A stretch of DNA of 64,000 nucleotides from Amycolatopsis sacchari (GCF_900114035.1 NZ_FORP01000030.1:1-64000); one strand, 5' to 3'. Positions 8,827 through 17,460 are shown, numbered from the stretch's first letter. The notes: generated from the letters alone by a model not told the origin. Translations and numbers: made by a program.

Positions 8827-9534
8827 GTGAGCACCGACGTTCCCGCCGTCGATCCCATCGCCGTCCTGGTGGGTGACCGTTCGGTACTCAGCAGGACGAG
8901 CACGGCCGAGCGGCTGGCCGACGTGCTCCGGACACGCATCACCGAGGGCCACTTCCCGCCGGGCACCCGGTTGTCGGAGGAGGCGATCGGCGGGGCGCTG
9001 GGGGTCTCGCGCAACACCTTGCGGGAGGCGTTCCGGCTGCTCACGCACGAACGGCTGCTGGTGCACGAGCTGAACCGCGGGGTGTTCGTGCGGATGTTGT
9101 CGGAGGCGGATGTCGCGGACCTGTACCGGCTGCGGAAGCTCGTCCAGTGCTCGATCGTGCGGGAAGTGCAGAGCCCGCCAGGCGACCGGCTCGCCCCCGT
9201 CGCGGCCGCGGTCGAGGCGGGCGAAGCAGCGGCGGCGCGGCAGTCGTGGCGGGAGCTGGGCACGGCGGACATCCACTTCCATCAGGCACTGTGCACGCTC
9301 GCCGGCAGCCCGCGCGTGGACGAACTGATGCGCGGCCTGCTCGCCGAGCTACGCCTGGTGTTCCACGTGATGGCCGATCCGCAACCCTTCCACGAGCCGT
9401 ACCTCGCCAGGAACCGGCAGATCCTCCAGGCCCTGCAACGCGGGCACGGAAATGAGGCGGAACGTTTGTTGCGGGAGTATCTGGATGACGCGGAGCGGCA
9501 GTTGGTGGAGGCTTACCGGACCAAGTCGCTTTGA
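8827..9534 (+). CDS. GntR-family regulator, FadR/FCD subfamily
   Basis: A 235-residue repressor-type protein. The N-terminal winged helix at residues about 25-85 contains TRLSEEAIGGALGVSRNTLREAFRLL. The C-terminal FCD ligand domain has the metal-ligand pattern DIHFHQAL, a further His in VFHVM, and a C-terminal helix with REYLDDAERQL. GTG start. It is divergent from the MHS permease/LamB-YcsF pair across 153 bases that are more AT-rich than their surroundings, and most likely controls them in response to a carboxylate-type metabolite. Confidence 0.9.
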   Translation: MSTDVPAVDPIAVLVGDRSVLSRTSTAERLADVLRTRITEGHFPPGTRLSEEAIGGALGVSRNTLREAFRLLTHERLLVHELNRGVFVRMLSEADVADLYRLRKLVQCSIVREVQSPPGDRLAPVAAAVEAGEAAAARQSWRELGTADIHFHQALCTLAGSPRVDELMRGLLAELRLVFHVMADPQPFHEPYLARNRQILQALQRGHGNEAERLLREYLDDAERQLVEAYRTKSL

Positions 9535-9550
9535 GGGAGCGAAAGCTCCC
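9535..9550 (+). terminator. Compact hairpin after the GntR gene
   Basis: GGGAGC-GAAA-GCTCCC immediately follows the stop codon: a perfect six-base stem closed by a GNRA tetraloop. There is no U-run after it, so it may be a processing or stabilising hairpin and not a full intrinsic terminator. Confidence 0.6.
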
Positions 9551-9563
9551 GCATGCCCACCCA

Positions 9564-9719
9564 GAGTTGGGTGATCATCCCGTCGCCTGATACCGGTGGA
9601 TCACTTTGAGGGGCAGCCGCAACCTTTTTTACCAACCGGCGCGTGCCTTGCCAAGCTTGCGGCTGGTCCTCAAAGTAATATGCACAAACCGCAGGCGACG
9701 GGATGATCACTCAACTCGA
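9564..9719. repeat. 156-base nested palindrome
   Basis: The outer arms are 9564-9589 and 9694-9719, 26 bases each with one mismatch; the innermost 19 bases (9571-9589 against 9694-9712) are perfect. A second pair, about 9601-9622 against 9659-9681, pairs with three mismatches. A TTTTTT run sits near the centre. No open frame of note is present. It could be a miniature mobile element remnant or a structured RNA or cruciform. It is unrelated in sequence to the LHR hairpins. Confidence 0.8.
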
Positions 9720-9779
9720 CCACCCACCCCAGGTGAGATCCCTTTGGGCCCCGATCATCCTGGAGCCTGCCCGCCGGCC

Positions 9780-9998
9780 AATACCGCTAAGTTAGTACGT
9801 TTTACCTGGTCAGGGCGTTACCGGAGGCTCTGTTCAGTCGTTCCCGCCGGTTAGGCGGTTCTCCACTTAAGACAGTCGCCGTTGCGGTTGAGGGGAATCT
9901 TCAATTGAGGCAACTGTTCTGTCGGGGTGTGACCGCTCTGTGGGCGACGCCTCCAAACGCCTCTGAGCTGCGGAAACTCGCCTAAACTTAGCGGTATT
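9780..9998. repeat. Inverted 14-mer pair linked to DR95
   Basis: AATACCGCTAAGTT at 9780-9793 is the reverse complement of AACTTAGCGGTATT at 9985-9998, which lies inside the second DR95 copy. Each is flanked by a GCCCGCCGGC-type block. The intervening 190 bases show no coding sequence. The whole of 9535-10224 is therefore a gene-free patch built of overlapping repeats. Confidence 0.65.
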
Positions 9999-10021
9999 GC
10001 CCGCCGGCGAGGCATTCTTTT
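9927..10021. repeat. Direct repeat DR95, copy 2
   Basis: Identical to bases 1-95 across all 95 positions. It is followed about 75 bases later by LHR hairpin copy B, the same order as at the left end of the window. Perfect identity in non-coding DNA about 10 kb apart suggests recent duplication, gene conversion or a selected function. Confidence 0.9.
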
Positions 10022-10045
10022 TTCTTTTGTCTTTTGTGCTCGCTT

Positions 10046-10180
10046 GAGTGCCCAGGCACCGGGTCCACCGGGCGCTGCGCGCCCTGCTCACGCGGCCCCT
10101 CCCCCGCCCCGATCCTTGAGTGTTTAGCAGCTGGGGATCGAGGCGGGGGAGGAGCGGGGCGTGGGGCCGCTCGCGTTCGC
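10046..10180. repeat. Long hairpin repeat LHR, copy B (short form)
   Basis: The outer arms are 10098-10114 and 10136-10152 and pair with one mismatch. The inner arms of copies A and C are missing here. Where A and C have CCCACCCCC/GGGGGTGGG, this copy has CCCTCCCCC/GGGGGAGG, a compensated A-T to T-A change. The right arm ends 72 bases beyond the stop codon of the leftward peroxiredoxin gene, the same placement as copies A and C. Confidence 0.75.
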
Positions 10181-10224
10181 GTTGCTCGGTGGCGGTGGGT
10201 GGGTGGCCGGGGCGCTGTTTTCTT

Positions 10225-10695
10225 TTAGCCCGCTATTTCCAGGTCTTTTAGCAGTTTTGCTACGTGGCCTGTGGCTCGGACGTTGTAGAGGGCCTTCTCG
10301 ATCTTTCCTTCCGCATCTACCACGAAGGTGGACCTGATCACGCCCTGGATGATCCTGCCGTAGTTCTTCTTTTCCCCGAAGGCACCCCACTCATTGAGCA
10401 CCGTCTTCTCCGGGTCGGACAGCAACGGGAAGGTCAGCTGTTCCGCTTCGACGAACTTCGCGAGCTTTTCCGGCTTGTCGGGCGAGATTCCGAGGACCTG
10501 GTAGCCCGCGCCGTTCAGCTCTGCCAAGTTGTCTCGGAAATCGCACGCCTGCTTGGTGCAGCCCGGCGTGCCCGCGGCCGGGTAGAAGTACACGACGACC
10601 CGCTGCCCCCGGTAGTCACTGAGCGAAACCTTCTTGCCCTCGCTGTCGGGCAGGGTGAAGTCGGGAGCCGGATCGCCGGGAGAAAGTCGCTGCAT
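10225..10695 (-). CDS. bcp: Thioredoxin-dependent peroxiredoxin, Bcp/PrxQ type
   Basis: A 156-residue cytosolic peroxidase that reduces H2O2 and organic hydroperoxides. The peroxidatic Cys46 lies in GTPGCTKQAC with the resolving Cys51 five residues later, the atypical two-cysteine PrxQ arrangement. GDPAPDFTLPD at the N-terminus and RSTFVVDAEGKI near the C-terminus are also typical. Full length. It is transcribed leftward, ending just before the repeat patch; LHR copy B lies in its 3' region. Confidence 0.95.
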   Translation of the reverse strand: MQRLSPGDPAPDFTLPDSEGKKVSLSDYRGQRVVVYFYPAAGTPGCTKQACDFRDNLAELNGAGYQVLGISPDKPEKLAKFVEAEQLTFPLLSDPEKTVLNEWGAFGEKKNYGRIIQGVIRSTFVVDAEGKIEKALYNVRATGHVAKLLKDLEIAG

Positions 10696-10713
10696 ACCGC
10701 GCAGCGTAACCGG

Positions 10714-11244
10714 TCAGGCGGCCCCGCAGTACACCGCGACGACGGCGCTCGTGGCGGTCGGCCTCAGCGACAGCTTCAGCTCGGCGGGCTCCACCGGCAC
10801 GGCGAAGGCCAGCGTGAACCGCACGTCACGCCCGGTCGGCACATCCTTGCCCGCGTCGACGATGCCGCTGTAGCCCTGCGTGGGGTCGACGAGCTGCTTC
10901 GCGCCGGTGCCGGCGACGGTGGCCGACACCGACAGGCCCGACAGGCGATACGGCTGGGGCCCGTCATTGCGGACGGCGATCTCGAAGGCGGCCGCGCGGT
11001 CGCTGTGGGGGTACGCGCTGACGCTCGGCTGGAACGACTTGGGCGTGGACACCGAGATCGTGATCCCGTCGGCGAAGCGGTACTGGCCACCGAAGTCCAG
11101 CACCTGCTGGGCGGGCACCGGCGCCGCCTGCACGGCCGGGCTGCCCGCCTCGTTCCGCGCCACGGTGGCGGTCTGCGCGGGCGCGCCGCACGCGACCAGC
11201 CCGATGAGGGCGGCCGCGGCCAGGACGTGCCTCGGGGTGCGCAC
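10714..11244 (-). CDS. Putative lipoprotein, DUF4352-like beta-sandwich
   Basis: A 176-residue exported protein. The signal peptide of about 18 residues ends in a lipobox LVAC with Cys19, so it should be anchored to the outer face of the membrane. The mature part (residues about 50-170) has the alternating beta-strand pattern of DUF4352/telomeric-repeat-factor-like secreted proteins (FEIAVRNDGPQPYRLSGLSV). Function unknown. It lies 18 bases upstream of bcp on the same strand and may be co-transcribed with it. Confidence 0.75.
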   Translation of the reverse strand: MRTPRHVLAAAALIGLVACGAPAQTATVARNEAGSPAVQAAPVPAQQVLDFGGQYRFADGITISVSTPKSFQPSVSAYPHSDRAAAFEIAVRNDGPQPYRLSGLSVSATVAGTGAKQLVDPTQGYSGIVDAGKDVPTGRDVRFTLAFAVPVEPAELKLSLRPTATSAVVAVYCGAA

Positions 11245-11441
11245 AGCGGCAACTTCCTTTACTCGTCAAAGTCGCCTCCGGCTGCGCCGTTCGGGGTAGG
11301 CACTTCTGCCGGGGGGACCCGTCCACTCTGGCCGGTCGGACCCGTCGCGGCGAGGCGTGGCACGGGGTTGAGGCGCACCTGGTGTAGGGCTGTGGCCGAT
11401 CCGTGATCGGAACGGTACCGGCGGTGAGCGGCGTCACCGGG

Positions 11442-11621
11442 TCAGGTGGCGAGCGCGAAGAACAGGATGAAACCGCCGACCGCGAGGACCCACACGACGA
11501 TCAGCCAGCCGAAGTCGCGCCACGGGTCCACCGTGTGGTTGTCCTCGCCGGGCACGTAGACGCCGCGCTGCTCGAACCAGTCGGCCCAGCGCGACATCCA
11601 GCCGAACGGGTTACGCCGCAT
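11442..11621 (-). CDS. Small single-pass membrane protein
   Basis: A 59-residue protein of unknown function, MRRNPFGWMSRWADWFEQRG at the start, then a C-terminal membrane helix (WLIVVWVLAVGGFILFFAL). An upstream in-frame start at 11654 would add eleven residues, but ATG 11621 has an AGGGG ribosome site in front of it. The tryptophan-rich amphipathic N-terminus suggests peripheral membrane contact. Such small proteins are common and uncharacterised in actinomycetes. Confidence 0.65.
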   Translation of the reverse strand: MRRNPFGWMSRWADWFEQRGVYVPGEDNHTVDPWRDFGWLIVVWVLAVGGFILFFALAT

Positions 11622-11702
11622 GCCCCTACGGTACGGCCTCCCCGGTGGTTCCACTTCCGCTACCTCGACTTCACGGAGAGTCGAAAGTCGCCACCAAAGT
11701 CT

Positions 11703-11716
11703 GTGACGGTCGTCAC
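11703..11716. promoter_or_regulatory. Inverted repeat GTGACG-GT-CGTCAC
   Basis: A perfect six-base inverted repeat with a two-base centre, 65 bases upstream of the next rightward gene. It has the shape of a dimeric regulator site. The sequence between it and the gene is unusually AT-rich for this genome (GGTTAAGTATG), fitting a promoter. The binding protein is unknown. Confidence 0.4.
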
Positions 11717-11780
11717 GATGATGACAACGAACTGGTAACGACGGTTAAGTATGTTGCTGACAGTGACGAACGAGAGGGTC

Positions 11781-12545
11781 GTGAGTGTGCCGAGTAATGA
11801 GGTGAATTCCCGACAGGGTGACGACGGCGAGCAGTTGACCGTCGCCGAGCTGCTGCGGCGTGAAGGCGTCACGCAGGAGCTGCCCGTCGTGAAGGACCCC
11901 GTCGATGACGCCCCGACCGAACGCATCCCCGTGGCCGAGCTGCTCCGCCGCGAAGGCCGCTGGGACCGCCGGAAGGCCAGCCGCGTGGGCGTGCTCGCCG
12001 CCGGGGTCGCCGCACTCGCCGGGGTGGCCGTGACCGCGCTGAGCACCGGCCAGCTGCACGATTCGGCGGCGAACGCCGCGGGTGGTGCTGGAGGCCCCGT
12101 CGTGGGCCCCGAGCCCGTCACGAGCGTCGCCTCCTCGCCGAGCCTCGCCTCCAGCGAGACGACCACGGTCGACGGCACCACGGGCGCTTCGACGTCCGGC
12201 AGCACCGCCGGCACGTCGTCCTCCGGCACGCACACCGCTTCGACGGGCGGTCAGGCCCGCAGCGCGTCCAGCGGCCAGGAGAACACGTCGTCCGGCGGTC
12301 AGGCGCCGGTCGCGTCGCAGCCCGCCGGCTCGTCCACCGCCGACAGCAGCACGTCCGGCTCGACGGGCACGACGACCACGCGGTCCGACCCGCCGCCGCA
12401 GACGACCACCAGCAGCCCGCCGCCGCAGAACGTGCAGCCGCCCGCTTCGACGCCTTCCTCGTCGAAGCCCGCGCAGGAGCCGGAGAAGAACCCGGGCCTG
12501 CTGGGTGGCCTGCTCAACGCCATCGGCGGCCTGCTCGGCGGCTGA
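11781..12545 (+). CDS. Membrane-anchored Ser/Thr/Pro-rich protein with two VAELLRREG motifs
   Basis: A 254-residue protein of unknown function. The cytosolic N-terminus carries the nine-residue motif VAELLRREG twice, at residues 21-29 and 51-59, separated by an acidic linker. One membrane helix follows at about 68-90, then about 150 residues of low-complexity Ser/Thr/Gly/Pro-rich, probably glycosylated, extracytoplasmic sequence and a hydrophobic tail GLLGGLLNAIGGLLGG. GTG 11781 has GAGAGG just before it. VAELL-type motifs recur in actinobacterial membrane proteins and may bind a common partner; that is inference. Confidence 0.7.
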   Translation: MSVPSNEVNSRQGDDGEQLTVAELLRREGVTQELPVVKDPVDDAPTERIPVAELLRREGRWDRRKASRVGVLAAGVAALAGVAVTALSTGQLHDSAANAAGGAGGPVVGPEPVTSVASSPSLASSETTTVDGTTGASTSGSTAGTSSSGTHTASTGGQARSASSGQENTSSGGQAPVASQPAGSSTADSSTSGSTGTTTTRSDPPPQTTTSSPPPQNVQPPASTPSSSKPAQEPEKNPGLLGGLLNAIGGLLGG

Positions 12546-12650
12546 ACCATAAACCCGGTCGATACCGACTAGCCGAAGGAGTTATTTCTCTCTGGCGCAC
12601 AACGGTTTCTAGTGTCGACGTGAGTCCCGTCACCGTAGACAGGAGCGTCG

Positions 12651-13937
12651 ATGCCGCATCCGTTGACCCAGCTCGCCGTGCACACCGTCCGCAAGCCGGC
12701 GGTCGCGCCGGCGCACGAGATCACCGCCGACGTGTGCGTCGTCGGCGCGGGTGTCGCCGGCACCTCCGCCGCCATCGAAAGCGCCAAGCTCGGGCGCGAC
12801 GTCGTCCTGGTCGACGCGCAGCCCGTGCTCGGCGGGCAGATGGTCAACTCGCTGATCGGCCTGTTCTGCGGCGTGTTCGGCAACGCGCCCGAATACCGCC
12901 AGCTCACGCACGGCATGTTCGACGAGATCTTCGCCGACCTGGGGCCGACCGGCGACCTGCACTTCAACCGCGGCCACACGATGACCGTGCAGTACGACGA
13001 GGTGGTGCTTGGCCGCTGGATCGAGGAGCGGATCCGGCAGCTGGGCATCCGGGTGGTCGTCGGCGCGGTGATCCAGGGCGTCGAACTTCACGAGGGCCGC
13101 ATCGAGACGGTGTCCTTCGCGACGCGCTACGGCACCGTCACCGTCCGTGCCACCGGTTTCGTCGATTCGACCGGTGACGCGGCCCTCGCGTGGGAGGCCG
13201 GGCTGCCGTGCCGGATCCCGGAACGCACGATCTACGGCTCCCAGCAGATCGTCCTCGAACACCTCGACGAGACCCACAAACCCGACGCGAAGGAACTCGC
13301 CGCACGGGTCGACGCGAAGGCCGAGGAGTACGGCCTGATGCGCCACGACGGGCTCGCGTTCTTCTTCCCCGGGCGCAACACCGCGGTCATGAACATGACC
13401 CACATCGAGGCGCCGCTCGACCCCGTCGCCGCCTCCGACGCGCAGCTGGAGGGCAAGGCGCAGGCCGACCGCGTGGTGCACTTCCTGCGCACCGAGTACC
13501 CGAAGGCGTTCGGCAACGCGAAGGTGCGCGCCTACGGCTTCCCCGGCCGCCGCCAGACCCGCTGGCTCGCCGCGGTGCACCAGCTGACCCTCGACGAGGT
13601 CCGCACGGGCCACCGCTTCGAGGACTCCGTCGCGCGCACGGCGTGGCCGATCGAGCTGCACGACCGGCCCGAGGGCTACGTGTGGGAGCTGTTCGAGGCC
13701 GACCACGTGCACTACGTGCCGCTGCGCAGCATGCTCCCGCCCGACGTGCACAACCTCGTCGCGGCGGGCCGCTGCGTGGACGGCGACGCCGCGGCGTTGT
13801 CGAGCATCCGCGTCATGGGGCCGTGCGCGGCGATGGGCATGGGCGCTGCGCACGCGCTCGACCTGGCGGGCAAGGAGAGCGTGCACGACGTGCGGCCGGA
13901 CGAGCTGCACGACCGGCTCAGCGAGAACCTGGACTGA
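12651..13937 (+). CDS. FAD-dependent oxidoreductase of a catabolic cluster
   Basis: A 428-residue flavoprotein of the FAD-dependent/GIDA-like superfamily. The dinucleotide-binding fold is CVVGAGVAGTSAAIESAK at residues about 30-47, followed by DVVLVDAQPVLGGQM, and a second FAD contact AAGRCVDGDAAALSSIRVMG is near 375-395. Start ATG with AGGAG five bases upstream. It is four bases before the IlvD/Edd gene and is the first gene of the AcnX cluster, so it probably oxidises a hydroxy- or amino-acid intermediate of that pathway. Substrate unknown. Confidence 0.8.
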   Translation: MPHPLTQLAVHTVRKPAVAPAHEITADVCVVGAGVAGTSAAIESAKLGRDVVLVDAQPVLGGQMVNSLIGLFCGVFGNAPEYRQLTHGMFDEIFADLGPTGDLHFNRGHTMTVQYDEVVLGRWIEERIRQLGIRVVVGAVIQGVELHEGRIETVSFATRYGTVTVRATGFVDSTGDAALAWEAGLPCRIPERTIYGSQQIVLEHLDETHKPDAKELAARVDAKAEEYGLMRHDGLAFFFPGRNTAVMNMTHIEAPLDPVAASDAQLEGKAQADRVVHFLRTEYPKAFGNAKVRAYGFPGRRQTRWLAAVHQLTLDEVRTGHRFEDSVARTAWPIELHDRPEGYVWELFEADHVHYVPLRSMLPPDVHNLVAAGRCVDGDAAALSSIRVMGPCAAMGMGAAHALDLAGKESVHDVRPDELHDRLSENLD

Positions 13938-13941
13938 AGCC

Positions 13942-15609
13942 GTGGAACTGCGGAGCAACTTCGAGAGGGGCAGCTCCCGGTGGGCCACCAGGCGCGCGCA
14001 GTGGCGGGCGCTGGGACTGTCCGATGAGGACATGGAGAAGCCCAAGATCGCGGTGGTGAACTCGTCCTCGGACCTGGCGATCTGCTACAGCCACCTCGAC
14101 CAGGTGGCGCGCTGGGCGAAGGAGGCCATCCGCGCGGCGGGCGGCGTCGGGTTCGAGGTGCGCACCACCGCGCCGTCGGACTTCATCCACAGCGCGGGCG
14201 GCCGCGGCGGTTACATCCTGGCCAGCCGCGACCTGATGGTGAACGACATCGAGGCCGCGGTGGAGGGTGCGCTGCTCGACGGCATGCTGTGCCTGGCCTC
14301 CTGCGACAAGACCGCGCCCGCGCACCTGATGGCTGCCGGGCGGCTGGACATCCCGACGGTCGTGGTGCCGTGCGGGTACCAGCCGTGTGGCACGTTCCGC
14401 GGCGAGCACTGCGACATCGAGGACGTGTTCCTCGCCGCCGGGCACGTCGCGCAGGGCAGGCTCGGGATCGACGAGCTGACCGAGATGAGCGAGCAGGCCG
14501 TGCGCGGCCCCGGGGTGTGTGCCGGGATGGGCACGGCGAACTCGATGCACATCGTGTGCGAGGCGCTGGGCATGGCCCTGCCGGGCACGACCCCGGTCGC
14601 GGCGAACAGCCCCAAGATGTGGCAGGCGGTGGAGGACGCCGGGTACCGCGTCGTCGAGATGGTGCGGGAAGGGCTGAAACCCCGCGACGTGCTGACCCCG
14701 GCCGCGTTCGCCAACGCCGTGATGGTGGTGCTGGCGATCAGCGGTTCGATCAACTGCGTCAAGCACCTGCAGGCCGTCGCCGCCGAGGCGGAGTCCGATG
14801 TGGACGTGTGCCGGCTCTTCGAACGGTACGCCGACGAGGTGCCTCCGCTGTCCGCGGTGCGACCCAACGGCCCGCACTCGATCGAGCAGTTCGAGGCCGC
14901 CGGTGGCGCGGCCGCGGTCCTCAAACAGCTGGAACCCCTGCTGCACAGGGAAACCGTGACGATCACGGGCCGCACGCTGGGTGAGACGCTGGCGGGCGTG
15001 GCGGTTGCGGAGCCGGACGTGATCAGACCGCTCGGCGACCCGATGGGCAGGCAGCCCACCGTGGTCGTGGTGCGGGGTTCCCTGGCGCCCGCCACCGGGA
15101 TCGTGAAGCTCGCCGTCGCCGAGAAGCGGCGGTTGTCCTTCGAGGGCACGGCGGTCGTGTACGAGTCGCCGGAGGACGCCTTGGCCGGGCTGCGGAACGG
15201 CGAAGTCCGCGAGGGGCACGTCCTCGTCCTGCGCGGGCAGGGGCCGAAAGGCAGTCCTGGCATGGGAATGGCCTCGCGGCCGGTGTTCGCTTTGGACGGT
15301 GCCGGGCTGACCGGGAAGGTCGCCGTGGTCACGGACGGGCAGCTGTCCGGGCTGGTGAACAAGGGCATCGTCGTGGGCGAGGTGTCGCCGGAGGCGGCGG
15401 ACGGCGGGCCGCTCGCGCTCGTGGAGAACGGTGACCGCATCGCGATCGACGTCGCGGCCCGCACGGTCGATCTCGTGGTGCCCGAAGAGGTTCTGGCCGA
15501 ACGGCGGGCGGGATCGGTTCGTGCACAGGACGGAACGCGGGGCTGGCTGGCCCTCTACCGGAGCGCCGTGCGGCCGCTCCAGGAAGGTGCGGTGTTACGT
15601 GCTCGGTAG
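13942..15609 (+). CDS. IlvD/Edd-family Fe-S dehydratase
   Basis: A 555-residue lyase of the dihydroxy-acid/sugar-acid dehydratase family, which removes water from 2,3-dihydroxy or aldonic acids. The three cluster-ligand cysteines are visible as Cys48 (AICYSHL), Cys121 (ASCDKTAPAHLMA) and Cys193 (PGVCAGMGTAN). The C-terminal half carries the swivelling domain (DGQLSGLVNKGIVVGEVSPEA). Its place between an FAD oxidoreductase and AcnX argues for a catabolic sugar-acid or hydroxy-acid dehydratase and not biosynthetic ilvD; this is inferred from context. Confidence 0.85.
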   Translation: MELRSNFERGSSRWATRRAQWRALGLSDEDMEKPKIAVVNSSSDLAICYSHLDQVARWAKEAIRAAGGVGFEVRTTAPSDFIHSAGGRGGYILASRDLMVNDIEAAVEGALLDGMLCLASCDKTAPAHLMAAGRLDIPTVVVPCGYQPCGTFRGEHCDIEDVFLAAGHVAQGRLGIDELTEMSEQAVRGPGVCAGMGTANSMHIVCEALGMALPGTTPVAANSPKMWQAVEDAGYRVVEMVREGLKPRDVLTPAAFANAVMVVLAISGSINCVKHLQAVAAEAESDVDVCRLFERYADEVPPLSAVRPNGPHSIEQFEAAGGAAAVLKQLEPLLHRETVTITGRTLGETLAGVAVAEPDVIRPLGDPMGRQPTVVVVRGSLAPATGIVKLAVAEKRRLSFEGTAVVYESPEDALAGLRNGEVREGHVLVLRGQGPKGSPGMGMASRPVFALDGAGLTGKVAVVTDGQLSGLVNKGIVVGEVSPEAADGGPLALVENGDRIAIDVAARTVDLVVPEEVLAERRAGSVRAQDGTRGWLALYRSAVRPLQEGAVLRAR

Positions 15610-15744
15610 GACGTGGGCGAACGCAACATATGTCGCCTTGCTCGCACCAGGCGGCCCCGTGTTCACTGAGGATCTCGGTGATCGGCTTCGGAGTGCTGGG
15701 ACCCGCCCCGCGGACAGAGGAGTACCGGAGAGGGAGTTGCAGCG

Positions 15745-17019
15745 GTGAACCTGACCGATGAGGAGAAGGCGATGCTCGACGGGGCCGAGGGCCCCGCGGT
15801 GGCCGCCGCGATGGATCTGCTCGTCCGCTACGCGGAAGCCCTGGACTGCGAACGGTTCTGCGACGTGCGCAACGTCGCGGGCACGATGACGCAGCCGTCC
15901 CCGGCGAAGGCGAAGCTCGTCGCCGAGCACGGGTGGGACAAGGCGTACGCCGTGATCAACCTCGATTCGGACGGGGATTTCGAGGTCCCGGCGATGAAGG
16001 TGCCGACGTGCCAGCTGCAGCACGGGTTCAGCGACGACTCGGTCGGCGTCGCGCCGTACCCGAAGCAGTACGTGGAACTGCAGGCGGACGCGGAATCCTT
16101 CTACGGCCGCAAAGGCGTCAACATCCTCGCCACGTGCACGCCGTACCAGGTGGGCAACCTGCCGGTGCGCGGTGAGCACATCGCGTGGATGGAGTCCTCC
16201 GCGGTGGTGTACGCCAACTCCGTTCTGGGCGCCCGTACCAACTGCGAGGGCGGCGCGTCGACCGGCGCGGCGAGCCTGACCGGCAAGATCCCCTGCTGGG
16301 GCAACCACCACGAGGAGAACCGTCGCGGCACGCACCTTATCGATGTGCGCGTGCCGGTGAAGGACTTCCTCGACTGGGGCCTGCTCGGCTACTTCGCGGG
16401 CGACCTGGTGCAGGAGGAGCGTCCGGTCATCATCGGTGACTTCGCGCAGCCGGAACTGGTGGACCTCAAGCACTTCGGCGCCGCGGCGGCGTCCAGCGGC
16501 GGGGTCGAGATGTACCACATCCCCGGCGTCACCCCGGAGGCGCCGACGGTGGAAGCGGCGTTCGGTGGTGCCGCGCTGCCCGAGTCTGTCCACTATGGAC
16601 AGCGCGAACGCCAGGCGGTGTACGACGACCTGAACTCGCAGGGCGACAACACCGAAGTGGACTTCGTGCTGCTCGGCTGCCCGCACGCCTCGATCGACCA
16701 GATCTGGCGCGCGGCCCGCGCGCTCGAAGGCCGCAAGCTCAAGGCGCAGCTGTGGATCATGGTGCCACGTGCGCTCAAGGTGGTCGCGGACCGCAGTGGC
16801 TACACCGAGATCATCGAGCGGGCCGGCGGTCGCGTGCTGTCGGACTCCTGCCCCGCGATGTCCCGCTCGGCGCCCCCCGGCACGCGGGTCTTCGCCACGG
16901 ACTCGGCGAAGCAGGCGCACTACCTGCCCGCGATCCTCGGCATCGAGGCGTGGTTCGGCACGCTGGAGGACTGCGTCGACGCGGCCGTCACCGGCCGCTG
17001 GCGGGGTGAGCTGCGATGA
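15745..17019 (+). CDS. Aconitase X, large (catalytic) subunit
   Basis: A 424-residue AcnX large subunit (formerly DUF521). Characteristic stretches are RNVAGTMTQPSP near the N-terminus, CTPYQVGNLPVRGEHIAWMESS, and RTNCEGGASTGAASLTGKIP. Known AcnX enzymes dehydrate cis-3-hydroxy-L-proline in bacteria or mevalonate 5-phosphate in archaea; the substrate here is unassigned. GTG start with GGAGAGGGAG about eight bases before. Its stop overlaps the small subunit by four bases, as expected for a heterodimer. Confidence 0.88.
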   Translation: MNLTDEEKAMLDGAEGPAVAAAMDLLVRYAEALDCERFCDVRNVAGTMTQPSPAKAKLVAEHGWDKAYAVINLDSDGDFEVPAMKVPTCQLQHGFSDDSVGVAPYPKQYVELQADAESFYGRKGVNILATCTPYQVGNLPVRGEHIAWMESSAVVYANSVLGARTNCEGGASTGAASLTGKIPCWGNHHEENRRGTHLIDVRVPVKDFLDWGLLGYFAGDLVQEERPVIIGDFAQPELVDLKHFGAAAASSGGVEMYHIPGVTPEAPTVEAAFGGAALPESVHYGQRERQAVYDDLNSQGDNTEVDFVLLGCPHASIDQIWRAARALEGRKLKAQLWIMVPRALKVVADRSGYTEIIERAGGRVLSDSCPAMSRSAPPGTRVFATDSAKQAHYLPAILGIEAWFGTLEDCVDAAVTGRWRGELR

Positions 17020-17429
17020 GCATCGTGTTGCGTGGCAGGGGAGTGGTACCCGGCGTCGTGGAGGGGGAGGCGCTCGTCTCGCACGAGACGATCTCGGGCT
17101 GGGGCGGGATCGACCCGGCGAAGGGCGTGATCATCGAGCGACGGCACGAGCTGTACGGGGTGTCGTTCGCCGGGAAGGTCCTCGTGTTCCCCGGCGCCAA
17201 GGGGTCTTCCGGCTGGTCGGGTTTCTTCCAGAGCACCCGGCTGATGGGCACGGCGCCGCTGGCGATGGTGTTCACCCACCTCACGACGAAGGTCGCACTG
17301 GGCGCGGTCGTCACGCGGGTGCCGAGCATGACGGGCTTCGACCGGGACCCGGTCGAGGTGATCACCACGGGGGACTGGGTCCGCGTCGACGCCGACGCGG
17401 GCGTCGTCGAGGTCAAACCGGCTCTGTAG
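17016..17429 (+). CDS. Aconitase X, small (swivelling-domain) subunit
   Basis: A 137-residue protein of the DUF126 swivelling-domain family that pairs with the AcnX large subunit, equivalent to aconitase domain 4. The active-site loop FPGAKGSSGWSGFF at residues about 58-71 contains the conserved Gly/Ser-rich segment that supplies the catalytic serine. The ATGA overlap with the large subunit gives coupled translation. Two-gene AcnX is the common bacterial form. Confidence 0.88.
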   Translation: MSIVLRGRGVVPGVVEGEALVSHETISGWGGIDPAKGVIIERRHELYGVSFAGKVLVFPGAKGSSGWSGFFQSTRLMGTAPLAMVFTHLTTKVALGAVVTRVPSMTGFDRDPVEVITTGDWVRVDADAGVVEVKPAL

Positions 17430-17460
17430 TCCACACCTGAGCGCACAAGGGAGTGTGTCC

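Noticed and set aside
9535-10224. Possible tRNA or known structured RNA
   Set aside because: No cloverleaf, anticodon arm or recognisable conserved RNA core could be found; only repeats are supported.
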